64,000 bases of DNA, taken from assembly GCA_949318235.1 (NCBI GenBank), contig OX439130.1:44663521-44727520 (forward strand), given 5' to 3'. Under the pieces are notes generated by a model, which saw nothing but the letters and a program-made list of their open reading frames with translations, did no database searches and was not told where the DNA came from. Within the stretch, counting starts at the first letter, position 1. Each line of letters opens with the position of its first letter. Positions 11,260-19,763 of this stretch are shown here, piece after piece. This DNA comes from Ecdyonurus torrentis (lineage: Eukaryota > Arthropoda > Insecta > Ephemeroptera > Heptageniidae). A program made the translations under genes and the position numbers.

Positions 11260-14200
11260 TTTATTTAAGGCGTTGTGAGGGCATGACAGCCCTATTATAC
11301 AAAACCTTGACCACAATAATAATATTAAATTTTAACATAAGCATAATACAGTTTCCATCTTAATTGTACACATTGATAATAGGTTTATTATAAAGCATTT
11401 ATGCATAAATTTTGCTAATAACTAGAAATTTAGGAGTATGTACCCATATAATTAAAAATTAGTTGTACTTGAAACAACAGTTGCAAATAAACCAATACAT
11501 ATTTTATGCTTATTTTTTTAAATTAGAGATTTAAACTAAAACATACATTATACTATAAGTGATTGAAAACATATTATATAGCAAGAAAAATAATAATAAT
11601 TTTTTTTTAATAATAATAGTCATTAATCGCCATTAGTATGCATCCCACAAAAAAAATAAAATAATAATAATAATAATAAAAAAAAAAATCAAAATATATT
11701 TAAAAAAATAATTAGAAAATAGTTGGTAGAGATTAGAGCACGTTGAATTGAAAATTAATAAAACGCGAAAATTCTCTAATTTAAATAGTAACTTGGGACT
11801 AGGGATGCAAATCATTATAGCTTGCGCTAAATAAAAATAGACGTTAAAAGGGATGAGGGATGAGCGCGCGATTGTTCAACCAATCAGCGCGAGCAGCTGC
11901 GGGGGCATCGCGTATAAAAACGCGGCTGCTACTTGCTTCCTCAGCTCAGTCAGTTAGCAGATGTGGTGTGAGCCAGCTCTAGCTGTACAGAGCTCTCTGC
12001 CGAGCCTTACTGATGAGTCCTAGGTAAAGGACGAAACCGGTCTAAGGCCAAGAGTAAGTCTGATACTGTTTTATAATGTTGTGCCTTTGATGTAGTGTGA
12101 GAACGTGAGATGTTAGGTATATCGTATTTTACATTGACACTATACCCCTCATCCCTTTTAACGTCTATTTTTATTTAGCGCAAGCTATAATGATTTGCAT
12201 CCCTAGTCCCAATTTACTATTTAAATTAGAGAATTTTCGCGTTTTATTAATTTTCAATTCAACGTGCTCTAATCTCTACCAACTATTTTCTAATTATTTT
12301 TTTAAAACGTAATTAATACCAACCGCGATGGTTTTTTTCCTATATATTATATTCAAAATATATTTATTCATTTTTTTCATCCTATACACTCACAATATAC
12401 AACAAAGCATATCGGCTTAGGTTATTGTATAAGTTGATACAATTAGAAATGATAGCTAATAGGTACAATTATAACAAACATCAATATATCACAAACATAT
12501 TTATATACATATAGAAAAAAAATTTAAATTTAATTTAATTAAAAAAAAAACTATAAATGCATTGTTTAAGAAAAAAAAAATTTGGAACGGTAACTTTAAC
12601 ATTAATGTTTTCTCATTCTGAATGGAATAAATTTCATTTCTTTAGCCCTTCATAAAACTTGCATGGATATTGGTGAGGCACGAGGAAAAGCTTACGAGTC
12701 CCCTAATTTCCTGTCCTGAGAGTAGAGTACAGTATGGTGGATAATATTTTAAGTGTTTTTATTTTCTTTTTTAAACAGTAATAAATAACAGGCTAGTGAA
12801 ATTAATTTGTGTAATGGCTCACATTGTGTTTTTCTTATGTGAATAATATTGAGAATTTGGTGCAAAAGTTTTAAAGTACAGTATAACAAGCTCTTCTCTT
12901 GCTACATACTGTATGTTTGTGCATTATACAGTATTAAGAAATTGATGCCCATTGATATTATGTTATTAAATTTAAAAGTTTATAATACCCTATCATAAAC
13001 ACTATAACATAACTTCTTTTTTTTTTTCCCCTACAGGAAAACACACAACATTTCATCTGATTCTTCAGATAATGATGACAAACTGGATAAATGTAAGTTA
13101 ACTTTTTGTTGTATTGTATTAACACTCTGATGTAGTCAGTAGTGTATTCTAGACACCCTAGTCAACTAATTTAGAATGCCTTAGCAGTACTAGCAAATTA
13201 CTTTTAGCATACATACTACATTTATCTTCTTTTTATTATTTATTATTACCATTTTGCTTCATTCGGATTTCAGTTATAAGGCTTATATCTCCAACATTCA
13301 AAAGTTGACCCCCTACTTTTTTGATATTATTTATTATTTAAAAGCGTTAAGTAGGCCTATTAGGTATTCACATGACGTGTAAATTTGACGTGAGTCAATG
13401 CGAGTTACAAAGTTTGAACAATGTAAATAAATGGAGCCGTTTACATGTAATTTTCAAAAACAATGTGAATGGCTCCATTTGTTTACATTGTTCCAGCTTT
13501 GTAACGCAAATTTATACGTCATGTGAATAATGCTTTAGTTAATGTTTAGTTTAATGTTAGGTTCACAGCACCATAATAAAATAATTGCGTTGATCATTTT
13601 CAAGGTCTATGTGTTATAAAAATGAGGGATCTATGTTGTGTTACAATTCTATGAATGTGTTAGTATACATATGGTAATAATTTCATGACCCAAGACCATC
13701 AAATAAAGGAAGAAAAAAAATTAAAATTAGCATGAGACTTTACATATAGGAGTCGAATAATTACTAAAATTAGTTCAAGAAATTTGTATGTTGGGTGCCT
13801 TTTTTTCCATTTTCTATTTTGATAATAATGATAAGAAAAAAAGGATATTAAATTTACGCTATGTACTCTTATCCCTAAACTATCTTATGTAATTTCATAT
13901 GTAGAGGCAGTTTTTATCTTAAATAATTTACAGGTGTGTACTGTGTTTTCTGATTATAAATATTGGTACAGTAACTAATTGTGTATGTTTTTAGTCTTCC
14001 AGTCCGAGAGAGCTAAACGAGAGAAAAAGAAGTTGCACGAGTCCCTGGATGATTCACCCAACTTCATTGTTGATGATGAACACGATAGTGGTGATGACTT
14101 TTGTAACTCTAAGGTGACACCCTCTTTCTACCTGAGAATACTAAATGAGGACCTCAGGTAAGAGCAACACAATACAAAGACTTGTATACATTGTAATACA

Positions 14201-17200
14201 TACATACCTTCAAACTTGATCTCACGTTAGCTAGATTTTGTTATTGCGTATTCTGAAAGAATAATAAATTAAATTATTACTGTAATGAAACATTCATGTT
14301 TACAGTATTAAAAAATATCAACTTTTTATTGCTGCTTGGTACCATTTTTAATGTTATTTAAAAATATTTTCAGTGCTCCCAATAATCTGGGGAATAGATA
14401 AATACTGTAAAAAAAAATAATAATAATAAAATTTGAGCTCTTCAGAAATTGCAATAAAAAAATATTACCCCTTGACTTAAATGTGTGAAGGGAGAAAATT
14501 TGTATGCAAGTATTTGAAAAATAAATGCAATGATGCATATTTTACCCAGAAATCAGACAAGAAAAATATTTTTGTATGATACACTGCACAGCAACTAATG
14601 TTACAGTAAAAAGTAATATTCAGTTCCATATAAAAGTGTAAAATCTGAATACAATTTGTTAATTTTAAACTTGTATATATTATATAGGAGACGTGCAGAC
14701 AAAAAGTACGTTGCAGGCCAATTCACTCCTCAACCCAAGCAAGATCTGCACACTCCAACACCTACTAAAGGTATGTAACCAACCTTTTAGTGCTCTCATT
14801 TACTTTAATAACAACAACATTGTCATTGCTGCACATATCTTGAATTGATTGGTTTTAGGAAATTACTTGCTTTAACCCTGTTTGTGTAAAGAAATGCCAT
14901 ACATTACTCAGCATCAGAACAACTTCAATTTGTGGAGTTTTTCATAAGAAAATTGTTTTCTTTTTCTCCTGACTTACTTTAACCGATGAAAAGCAAAGAG
15001 CTTTAATAATCGAGTTTTAATAATTATATTAAATTTGTGTAATTATGAAAATTTGTGTCTATATTTTTTTTCTATACTAATGTTTCTCTAGTCATGTGTA
15101 CTCAAAAATGATCAAATACAGATCATTGATATAATATATTGATTTTAACATTATACAAATTTGATTGTTATCAAAGAATTAGAGGTAGATAGCAAAGAGG
15201 GTTCTTCTGGTGTGAGTAACACAAAAAGGTCCAAGAACTCCATTTCCAGTTACTCCCTTTCCTCTTCCTATCTATATGATTCCTCTCGAATATGTATTTA
15301 TTACGATTAAAACTAGGTTAACTTAAGTTGTGTATTTCACAGTACAAGATTTACAATATTTACAAGCACCAAATGGGAAAATGTAGAAGTTATTAAACTG
15401 ATGATTTGCTCTTAATTGACAGGTCGTGAAGCACCAAAGACAGTGGGACGTGCACAACCCAAACCAACTTACCTGGGAGGAAAAAATGCTCAGTTCTCAC
15501 CTGTGCTCAGCTTTGTTGCCTCTCTCTCAGGTGTGCATGAACTTTTGATATGACAATGATATAGAATTATGTTTAAGTATTACTGCACAGTAATTTGATA
15601 TCTGGAAAGCCTTAAATATTAAGGTAGTTTGAATGTAGATAATATAAAACAGGATTCAATAAATCACCTTCCCTCATAATTCTTGAAACCATATTTTATT
15701 GTTGAATAAAAGAAATATATTCCATAAAATAAATAAAACTCCAAATTTTTTTCCCAGGTTGTTCATAGCCATTTCAATGTTAAAATTCATTCTTTTGGTT
15801 TTGTGAAATGTTTATTTCCTGTATCCCTTACAATTTTACAAAATCAGAAGTTTTCTGGTACTTTAATAATAATAATATTAATAATAATAAAATCTTCTAA
15901 AATCTGTCTCTTAAATTTTCTTGTGCCTGTGCCAATATGTTGATACTTTTTTGATATTAAGAATGCCCTGCAATATTCATAATAAATATTGACCTTGTAG
16001 GTCCAGCTGCCAGTCACCCTCGGTGCCACCCTGAGGCTCGTCAGTTCACTAAAAACTTCAATCGCAACAAGAAAGTCCTCACTGCCAGACTGTATGCATT
16101 GTTCAATGAGACTGTCTTTAGTAACAAGGTAATTTAACTTGAATATTTATTAGAGGAGAGACTGCTAACATATATATGGTCCTTACTGACTTACATTTAC
16201 AAATTTGATTTTTTATTTGTCAAAGTCAGTTGCTTTAGTCGGCGTAACCAAAGACAAATAATATACTGAATGGTAAATATTTCAAGTTAAAAGTAAATTT
16301 TATAATTTTTGTTTAAAAGCCTAGGTTAATGAGTGCATAGATAAGTCATAAGTTTTTCAGAAGAAATACATCATTCATGCCGTCAATTACAATTTATTCA
16401 TTTGCTTTTTTATTATGAGCTATACGCAATACATAGAAAAGGGTTGATATGTACAGCTCTGGACAAAAGTTTCCAAACAATTTGTATAGGCAACCCGCAA
16501 CCATAGTTATGCTATCTTTATGAGATAACGCACCAGCCGCCGTTTGTGAACTTTTGTCCAGAAGTGTACATGGCTTTGATGAAGTGACTGATGTTGAGGT
16601 TTGTCCGTGTAGCTGCAAGCTGACATGTCCATCACTTGGAACAACAGACTGAGGACCACTGCTGGCTTCTGCTACAATCAGCGTAAACCAATCGGCATGA
16701 ATGGAGATTGCATAAGAAGCTCGCGTATCGAACTTTCTTCCAAGGTACATAAGCCACTGCAACTTACTCTTATGTGGATTTTTTTTTCTTTTAATCATGA
16801 AAACTATGAGTAGGCCTATTCATTAAAAAATACTAAGCATGTATATATTCACTTTTCTTTGATGATAAATATAAGATGATAAAGAATCTAGAAAGAAAGT
16901 AAAATGTGGAATGTTTTGGTGTGTAGATCCTACATGAAGCTGGACGTTTACGTGACACTCTTATCCATGAGATGTGTCATGCTGCTACGTGGGTCATCAG
17001 TGGAGAGGCCGGAGGTCATGGCAGAATCTGGAAGCAATGGTAAGTCCCTGGCAATGTTCATTAGTGCTAGCAGAAGCAGACATACCATAAGTCTTTCTTG
17101 TATGTAACATTTAATCTAGATTGAAAAAAATCACCCCCCCCCCCCCTTCCCCAAATCAATTTAAGGAAAAAACCATCGCGGTTAGGATCAATGATAAAGA

Positions 17201-19361
17201 AAAGGATAGAAAAACCAGCAAGGGCCTTACCACAGTAGAAGTTCTATGGAGAGGTCGAGGTCTTGCATGGCACAGTATAATGTTATAAAAGTTTCTTTAT
17301 AACTGAGAGCTTTCGTCATATGAAAATGACATTATCAATCAAAAGAGAGAATTACTTGAGCACATCACTGAGCAGTGTCTTGTCTTGTACTGCCGTGTTA
17401 TGCTCTTGCTGGTTTGGAGTTGGTGGAGAGGGGTGGGGGTGGAGTAGGGAATCTGGGAAGGAGTGTGAGTGAGTGAGGGAAAAAGTGGGGAGGGGAGCGG
17501 GGATAGGGTATATTTTTGAAATATGTTAGCGAATGTTAAGTCCAGGCAGCCCTTGGGCTTTTCTGGATCTTAATATATGTTGATATGCTAATTCATATTG
17601 TCGTAATGTCGCATAGTTGGCTGGGCCCGGAATAGTGCGAAGTATTGTTGATTTATAACATAATTGGAAATTTGATATGCCATGAGAGGCCGCATGTTCA
17701 GCCACAGGTTTTTCCATCTCATTGTTTTTTTACGGATTGTCTGTGGCCTTTGTCTGTCTTCCCCAAACAAGTTTTTTCTTATGTATTGTAGTTTTTTTTT
17801 TGTTTTTTCTTCGTAAGATAAAAACATTAGAAGTACCTAGAATTTTTGTCTTTATAGAGTTTAGAAAGCACCTAACTCTTCGTGGTGGGGGTATCTCTTT
17901 TATCTTGTATCTTGTAGCCCTTTAGACATTTAAATGTTTGACCAGGTTAGAATATTTTCTCTCACATGCAGAACGTCACTGTCAATAACAGCTTAATCAT
18001 CCAGTCTCTGAATTTAAAATCTTTGTTTTTCTATCAGATCTCTTTAGCAATCAACTAAATATCGCAAATTCAATTCTCCTCTCCCCCCCCCCCCCCCCTT
18101 AATTATCATAATTAAAACACAGTTTTAAAAAGTTGCAATATATTATATAGCACATCAACATAACTATATTGCATTGCAAAGAAGAAAAACTTTGAATGCC
18201 AACTAATTACTCAGAAAACTGATTTAGCAGTGATTAGATCTATATAGTAAAAATGTAAATTTCTAATGTATTTTGTTATGTAATATGCAGGACTGAGAAA
18301 GCTCGACGTTGTTTCCCTGAGTTACCAGAGATTTCTCGTTGCCACAGCTATGAGGTCAAGACCAACTACACCTACAGATGTACAGATTGTGGCTACAGGT
18401 GAGTTGAAACTTATTTAACATCAAAAGTAACCGACTTGGACCGGAAATTGTTAAAAGAGGAACTAAATTTTCACAATAATTCTTTGTACATTTCCAGCAA
18501 AACAAACACTATAATTTTCAAATAAAATCAAGTAAATTTAAAAAATGTTTTATTGTTCCGAAAAAAGTTGTAGTAATATTTTTAATTCGTGAAAAGTTTC
18601 TAGTTTGAATTTGACTAAAATTTGCCGCTAAAATTTGAATTTCCACATTTGTATGTAATCTTTAAATTGGAATAACTTAAATATTTGACTGTGTTTTCAC
18701 ATGTTTGACGTAGCTAAACTTTTGGGTAACATTTCATCTTTACTTTGTGTTAATTTGCAAGATATCAGTCGGTCACCTACTCCCTTAACTTATCCCCCCA
18801 GAGTGCTGCATGCATTAGAATTCTGAACCCTACTTTAGGTAGTGATACAAAAATAGCCATAGGCCACTTCTTACGTGCCCAAGTCTGGCTATGACAGTCG
18901 GAAGGTGAAACAATAGGCCTGCTCGCTAGTAAACTCTACTTTTTGTGCTCCGGATCCCAACAAAAGTAAGATCACCTTTGAATGGAATTGTGCTTTTTTA
19001 TGTAAAGATACAAGTTTACAGTCAATGTGGAAATTCAAATTTTAGTGGAAAATTTTAGTCAAATTAGAACCTTTTTTTAAATTAAAACTAATAATAAAAC
19101 TTTTTTCAACTTTTTATTTTATTTTTATCTATTTTAATCTACTTGATTTCATTTGAAAATCATAGTGTTTGTTTTGCTGGAAACTAAGAATGTGAAAATA
19201 TAGTTTCTCTTTAACGATTTCCGGTCCAAATCGGTCACCCTCTTTGTTAATGAAATCTTGTGTCTTGAAATATATCTAAGTAATGCATGAATTTCTGCAG
19301 TAAAATGATTTTATGAAATACAAGTTAAGATCTGCAGCAGCCAGTAATATAGGCATTTTGC

Positions 19362-19436
<75 letters not shown>

Positions 19437-19763
19437 CCTCCCTTCCTCCCTCCTTTAACTTAAAAATGTTTAAATTGCTCAATGATTCATTGTTTCTGAA
19501 ATCTCAATTTGTGTTTCAGCATTGGTCGGCACTCCAACTCCCTTGATATTGCAAGGAAAGTGTGTGGTCTGTGTCGTGGCAGATTTGAGATAGTTGATAA
19601 CAGACCAGGGCGTGCCACTGGTAATAAAACACCCAATGTCTTTGCCTTGTTTGTGAAAGAACACTATAGTGTAGTTAAAAATAATCGGAAAAGTCTCAAG
19701 CATGGAGATGTTATGAAATTATTAAGTCAACGATTTGCAGAACATAAAATTTCTCAGAAATAA
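7463..19763 (+). CDS. GCNA: GCNA/ACRC-like SprT-domain nuclear protein, 11 exons, 1312 aa
   Basis: Seen: eleven coding exons joined by GT/AG introns with continuous phase (7463-7547, 8488-11206, 13037-13092, 13995-14157, 14688-14770, 15423-15530, 16001-16128, 16613-16744, 16927-17039, 18291-18398, 19520-19763), 3939 nt including TAA. Residues about 29-935 are Ser/Asp/Glu-rich and disordered. An SprT-like domain covers about 1075-1225, with HEMCH at 1172-1176 and a likely third zinc ligand His1189. A zinc ribbon follows (C1226/C1229 and C1247/C1250), then an HMG-box-like tail at 1267-1312. Family knowledge: GCNA proteins act in germ-cell nuclei, bind SUMO through acidic SIMs and protect genome integrity against DNA-protein crosslinks; the order acidic IDR, SprT, zinc finger, HMG box is diagnostic. 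Inference: the intact HExxH suggests a catalytically competent enzyme. SPRTN is the alternative but lacks the long acidic IDR and HMG-like tail. Exon joins are unconfirmed by RNA. Confidence 0.93.
7708..7790 (+). repeat. Retroposon 3'-tail-like repeat, copy A
   Basis: GTGGTCAAGGACTTGTAGAA, AGGGCTGCCATG and AACGCCTTATAATAAGTTAT are matched in inverse orientation by 11250-11320 in intron 2. It appears to be the end of a dispersed retroposon family. No coding sequence. Confidence 0.55.
7997..8167. mobile_element. MITE family M1, copy 1 (GCNA intron 1)
   Basis: Inverted ends: ACCGATGACTTTGAAAACCC on the left and TGGGTGTTCAAAATCACCCC on the right. The internal motif CAATTATCTCT and CATTTCAAAATTTTGAA are shared with the copy at 25250-25415. 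About 170 bp, non-coding. Confidence 0.7.
8488..11206 (+). CDS. GCNA: GCNA exon 2: acidic disordered region
   Basis: One 2.7-kb exon encoding about 906 residues (29-935), rich in Ser, Thr, Asp and Glu, with no predicted fold. It contains SUMO-interaction-like motifs, a hydrophobic core followed by acidic residues: EIRYISDSEDD (about 208-218), SVIEVSDTDEEE (about 655-666) and YVEIVISESESEEEE (about 703-717). It also has degenerate repeats around PDTIP (about 442, 483, 520, 589), a duplicated ESDSSPE block, and three SPCPP-type repeats near its end (about 861-902). It follows acceptor CCACAG and ends at donor GTGAGC (11207). Antisense and other-frame ORFs over this exon are shadows of its low-complexity sequence. 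Confidence 0.93.
11230..11320 (-). repeat. Retroposon 3'-tail-like repeat, copy B with (TAA)n
   Basis: On the minus strand: TGGTCAAGGTTTTGTATAAT, AGGGCTGTCATG, CGCCTTAAATAAAGTTATT, then (ATT)n. A trinucleotide tail after AATAAAGTTATT is typical of non-LTR retroposon or SINE 3' ends. It begins about 25 bp after GCNA exon 2. Copy A lies in intron 1 in the other orientation. Confidence 0.6.
11880..11955 (+). promoter_or_regulatory. Pol II promoter of the hammerhead element
   Basis: CCAATCA at 11880, TATAAAAA at 11913 and overlapping TCAGT initiators at 11946 and 11950, about 33 bp from the TATA box. A transcript starting here would place the ribozyme about 50 nt from its 5' end, as in Penelope-like pseudo-LTRs. 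Local GC is well above the surroundings. Confidence 0.65.
11993..12054 (+). ncRNA. Type I hammerhead ribozyme
   Basis: The catalytic core is complete. CTGATGA (12010-12016) is followed by stem II GTCC/GGAC with loop TAGGTAAA, then GAAA (12033-12036), then short stem III ACC/GGT and the cleavage triplet GTC, with predicted cleavage after C12042. Stem I is GCCTTA (12004-12009) with TAAGGC (12043-12048), perfectly paired. An internal loop and CTCT/AGAG extend it, giving the loop I-loop II contact typical of natural hammerheads. Stem III has no loop and is self-complementary (ACCGGT), so cleavage may need a dimer, as known for minimal type I hammerheads. Confidence 0.9.
12683..12720. repeat. Dispersed repeat fragment, copy 2
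   Basis: GGAAAAGCTTACGAGTCCCC then TAATTTCCTGTCCT. Partner of the fragment at 3845-3882. Confidence 0.45.
13037..13092 (+). CDS. GCNA: GCNA exon 3
   Basis: A 56-nt exon between a pyrimidine-rich acceptor ending CCCCTACAG and donor GTAAGT. It encodes RKTHNISSDSSDNDDKLDK (residues 935-953), continuing the acidic Ser/Asp region. Entry phase 2 and exit phase 1 match exons 2 and 4. Confidence 0.85.
13367..13528. mobile_element. Foldback element in GCNA intron 3
   Basis: ATTCACATGACGT (13367-13379) is inverted as ACGTCATGTGAAT (13516-13528). Further in, GAACAATGTAAATAAATGGA pairs with TCCATTTGTTTACATTGTTC, with few mismatches overall. About 160 bp, non-coding. Confidence 0.75.
13995..14157 (+). 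CDS. GCNA: GCNA exon 4
   Basis: Acceptor TTTTTAG, donor GTAAGA at 14158. It encodes residues 954-1008. A basic stretch (ERAKREKKK) is followed by DDSPNFIVDDEHDSGDDF, a conserved-looking acidic segment before the protease domain. Phase 1 in, phase 2 out. Confidence 0.87.
14688..14770 (+). CDS. GCNA: GCNA exon 5
   Basis: Acceptor TATATAG, donor GTATGT at 14771. It encodes residues 1008-1036, starting RRADKKYVAGQFTPQPKQ, a basic linker towards the SprT domain. Phase 2 in, phase 1 out. Confidence 0.85.
15423..15530 (+). CDS. GCNA: GCNA exon 6
   Basis: Acceptor TTGACAG, donor GTGTGC at 15531. It encodes residues 1036-1072: a basic/Pro linker, then NAQFSPVLSFVASLS, leading into the SprT domain. 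The phase is consistent on both sides (1 in, 1 out). Confidence 0.85.
16001..16128 (+). CDS. GCNA: GCNA exon 7: start of SprT domain
   Basis: Acceptor CCTTGTAG, donor GTAATT at 16129. It encodes residues 1072-1114. HPEARQFTKNFNRNKKVL and ARLYALFNETVFSNK are the typical first helix and 'LY..FN..VF' signature of SprT-like proteases. Exits in phase 0. Confidence 0.92.
16454..16566. mobile_element. Tc1/mariner-type MITE, 113 bp
   Basis: Ends CAGCTCTGGACAAAAGTTT and, inverted, CACTTCTGGACAAAAGTT. 'CTGGACAAAAGTTT' is a common Tc1/mariner terminal sequence, and TA dinucleotides flank both ends (16452-16453, 16567-16568) as the expected target duplication. It lies 46 bp before the exon 8 acceptor, next to the branch-point region, yet the acceptor looks intact. 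Confidence 0.8.
16613..16744 (+). CDS. GCNA: GCNA exon 8: SprT core strand
   Basis: Acceptor GTGTAG, donor GTACAT at 16745, phase 0 at both ends. It encodes residues 1115-1158, including MSITWNNRLRTTAGFC and SSRIELSSK. These are the conserved 'WN.rL..TAG.C' and 'RI.LS.K' motifs that precede HExxH in the family. Without this exon the domain would lack its central sheet, which supports the call. Confidence 0.93.
16927..17039 (+). CDS. GCNA: GCNA exon 9: HExxH active site
   Basis: Acceptor GTGTGTAG, donor GTAAGT at 17040. It encodes residues 1159-1196: RLRDTLIHEMCHAATWVISG, then GGHGRIWKQW. H1172 and H1176 of HEMCH plus H1189 would bind zinc, and E1173 is the general base. The motif is intact. 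Confidence 0.95.
17134..17146. repeat. Poly-C tract
   Basis: A run of 13 C in GCNA intron 9, next to the end of the Penelope-like fragment. A second run of about 16 C lies at 18083-18098 in the same intron. Confidence 0.9.
17166..17830 (-). pseudogene. Penelope-like element 3' fragment (GIY-YIG-like remnant)
   Basis: In GCNA intron 9, opposite strand. A minus frame at 17717-17526 reads MEKPVAEHAASHGISNFQLC and, later, RQYELAYQHILRSRKAQGL before a stop. The 'AEH..SHG' and 'R..E' spacing resembles the C-terminal part of the GIY-YIG nuclease of Penelope-like elements. A frameshifted stretch just upstream (about 17790-17740) contains GKTDKGHRQS, a possible 'GxT' motif, so the copy is broken. The 3' side contains a long non-coding tail ending at AACCGCGATGGTTTTTT (minus strand, 17183-17166). 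No reverse transcriptase domain is present. Family assignment is moderate at best. Confidence 0.5.
18291..18398 (+). CDS. GCNA: GCNA exon 10: first half of zinc ribbon
   Basis: Acceptor TATGCAG, donor GTGAGT at 18399. It encodes residues 1196-1232, including FPELPEISRCHSYEV and YTYRCTDCGYS. The CxxC pair (C1226, C1229) forms half of a zinc ribbon completed in exon 11. Exit phase 2. Confidence 0.93.
18427..19240. mobile_element. About 0.8-kb foldback DNA transposon relic in intron 10
   Basis: The left end AACCGACTTGGACCGGAAAT is inverted at the right end as ATTTCCGGTCCAAATCGGTC. Similarity extends over roughly 200 bp of each arm, including GAATTTCCACAT (about 18636) against ATGTGGAAATTC (about 19025). 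The centre has no transposase frame. Probably non-autonomous. Confidence 0.75.
19366..19453. repeat. (CT)n microsatellite before GCNA exon 11
   Basis: About 66 bp of CT followed by TCCC/TTCC repeats. It lies 66 bp before the exon 11 acceptor in intron 10 and could act as an extended polypyrimidine tract. Confidence 0.95.
19520..19763 (+). CDS. GCNA: GCNA exon 11: zinc ribbon end and HMG-like tail
   Basis: Acceptor GTGTTTCAG. It encodes residues 1232-1312 and ends in TAA at 19761-19763. IGRHSNSLDIARKVCGLC supplies the second CxxC (C1247, C1250). The tail TPNVFALFVKEHYSVVK and HGDVMKLLSQRFAEHK resembles the shortened HMG-box found at the end of GCNA proteins. Confidence 0.93.

Larger units (their letters stand above)
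11703..12352 (+). mobile_element. Hammerhead-carrying, inverted-arm retroelement (Penelope-like/retrozyme type)
   Basis: Seen: the 14-bp direct repeat TCAAAATATATTTA at 11689-11702 and 12353-12366 brackets the unit and is a candidate target-site duplication. Arms 11699-11859 and 12146-12306 are reverse complements over 161 bp with one mismatch noticed. The 286-bp centre holds CCAATCA (11880), TATAAAAA (11913-11920), TCAGT initiators (11946-11954) and a type I hammerhead ribozyme (11993-12054). A 46-bp tail contains AACCGCGATGGTTTTTTT, nearly identical to the end of the Penelope-like fragment in intron 9. Known: Penelope-like elements and animal retrozymes carry type I hammerheads near their promoters. 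Inference: a non-autonomous member of such a family, inserted in GCNA intron 2. No coding capacity. Confidence 0.75.

Noticed and set aside
16394..16798. Minus-strand 134-aa frame
   Set aside because: It runs antisense across a MITE and GCNA exon 8; a shadow.
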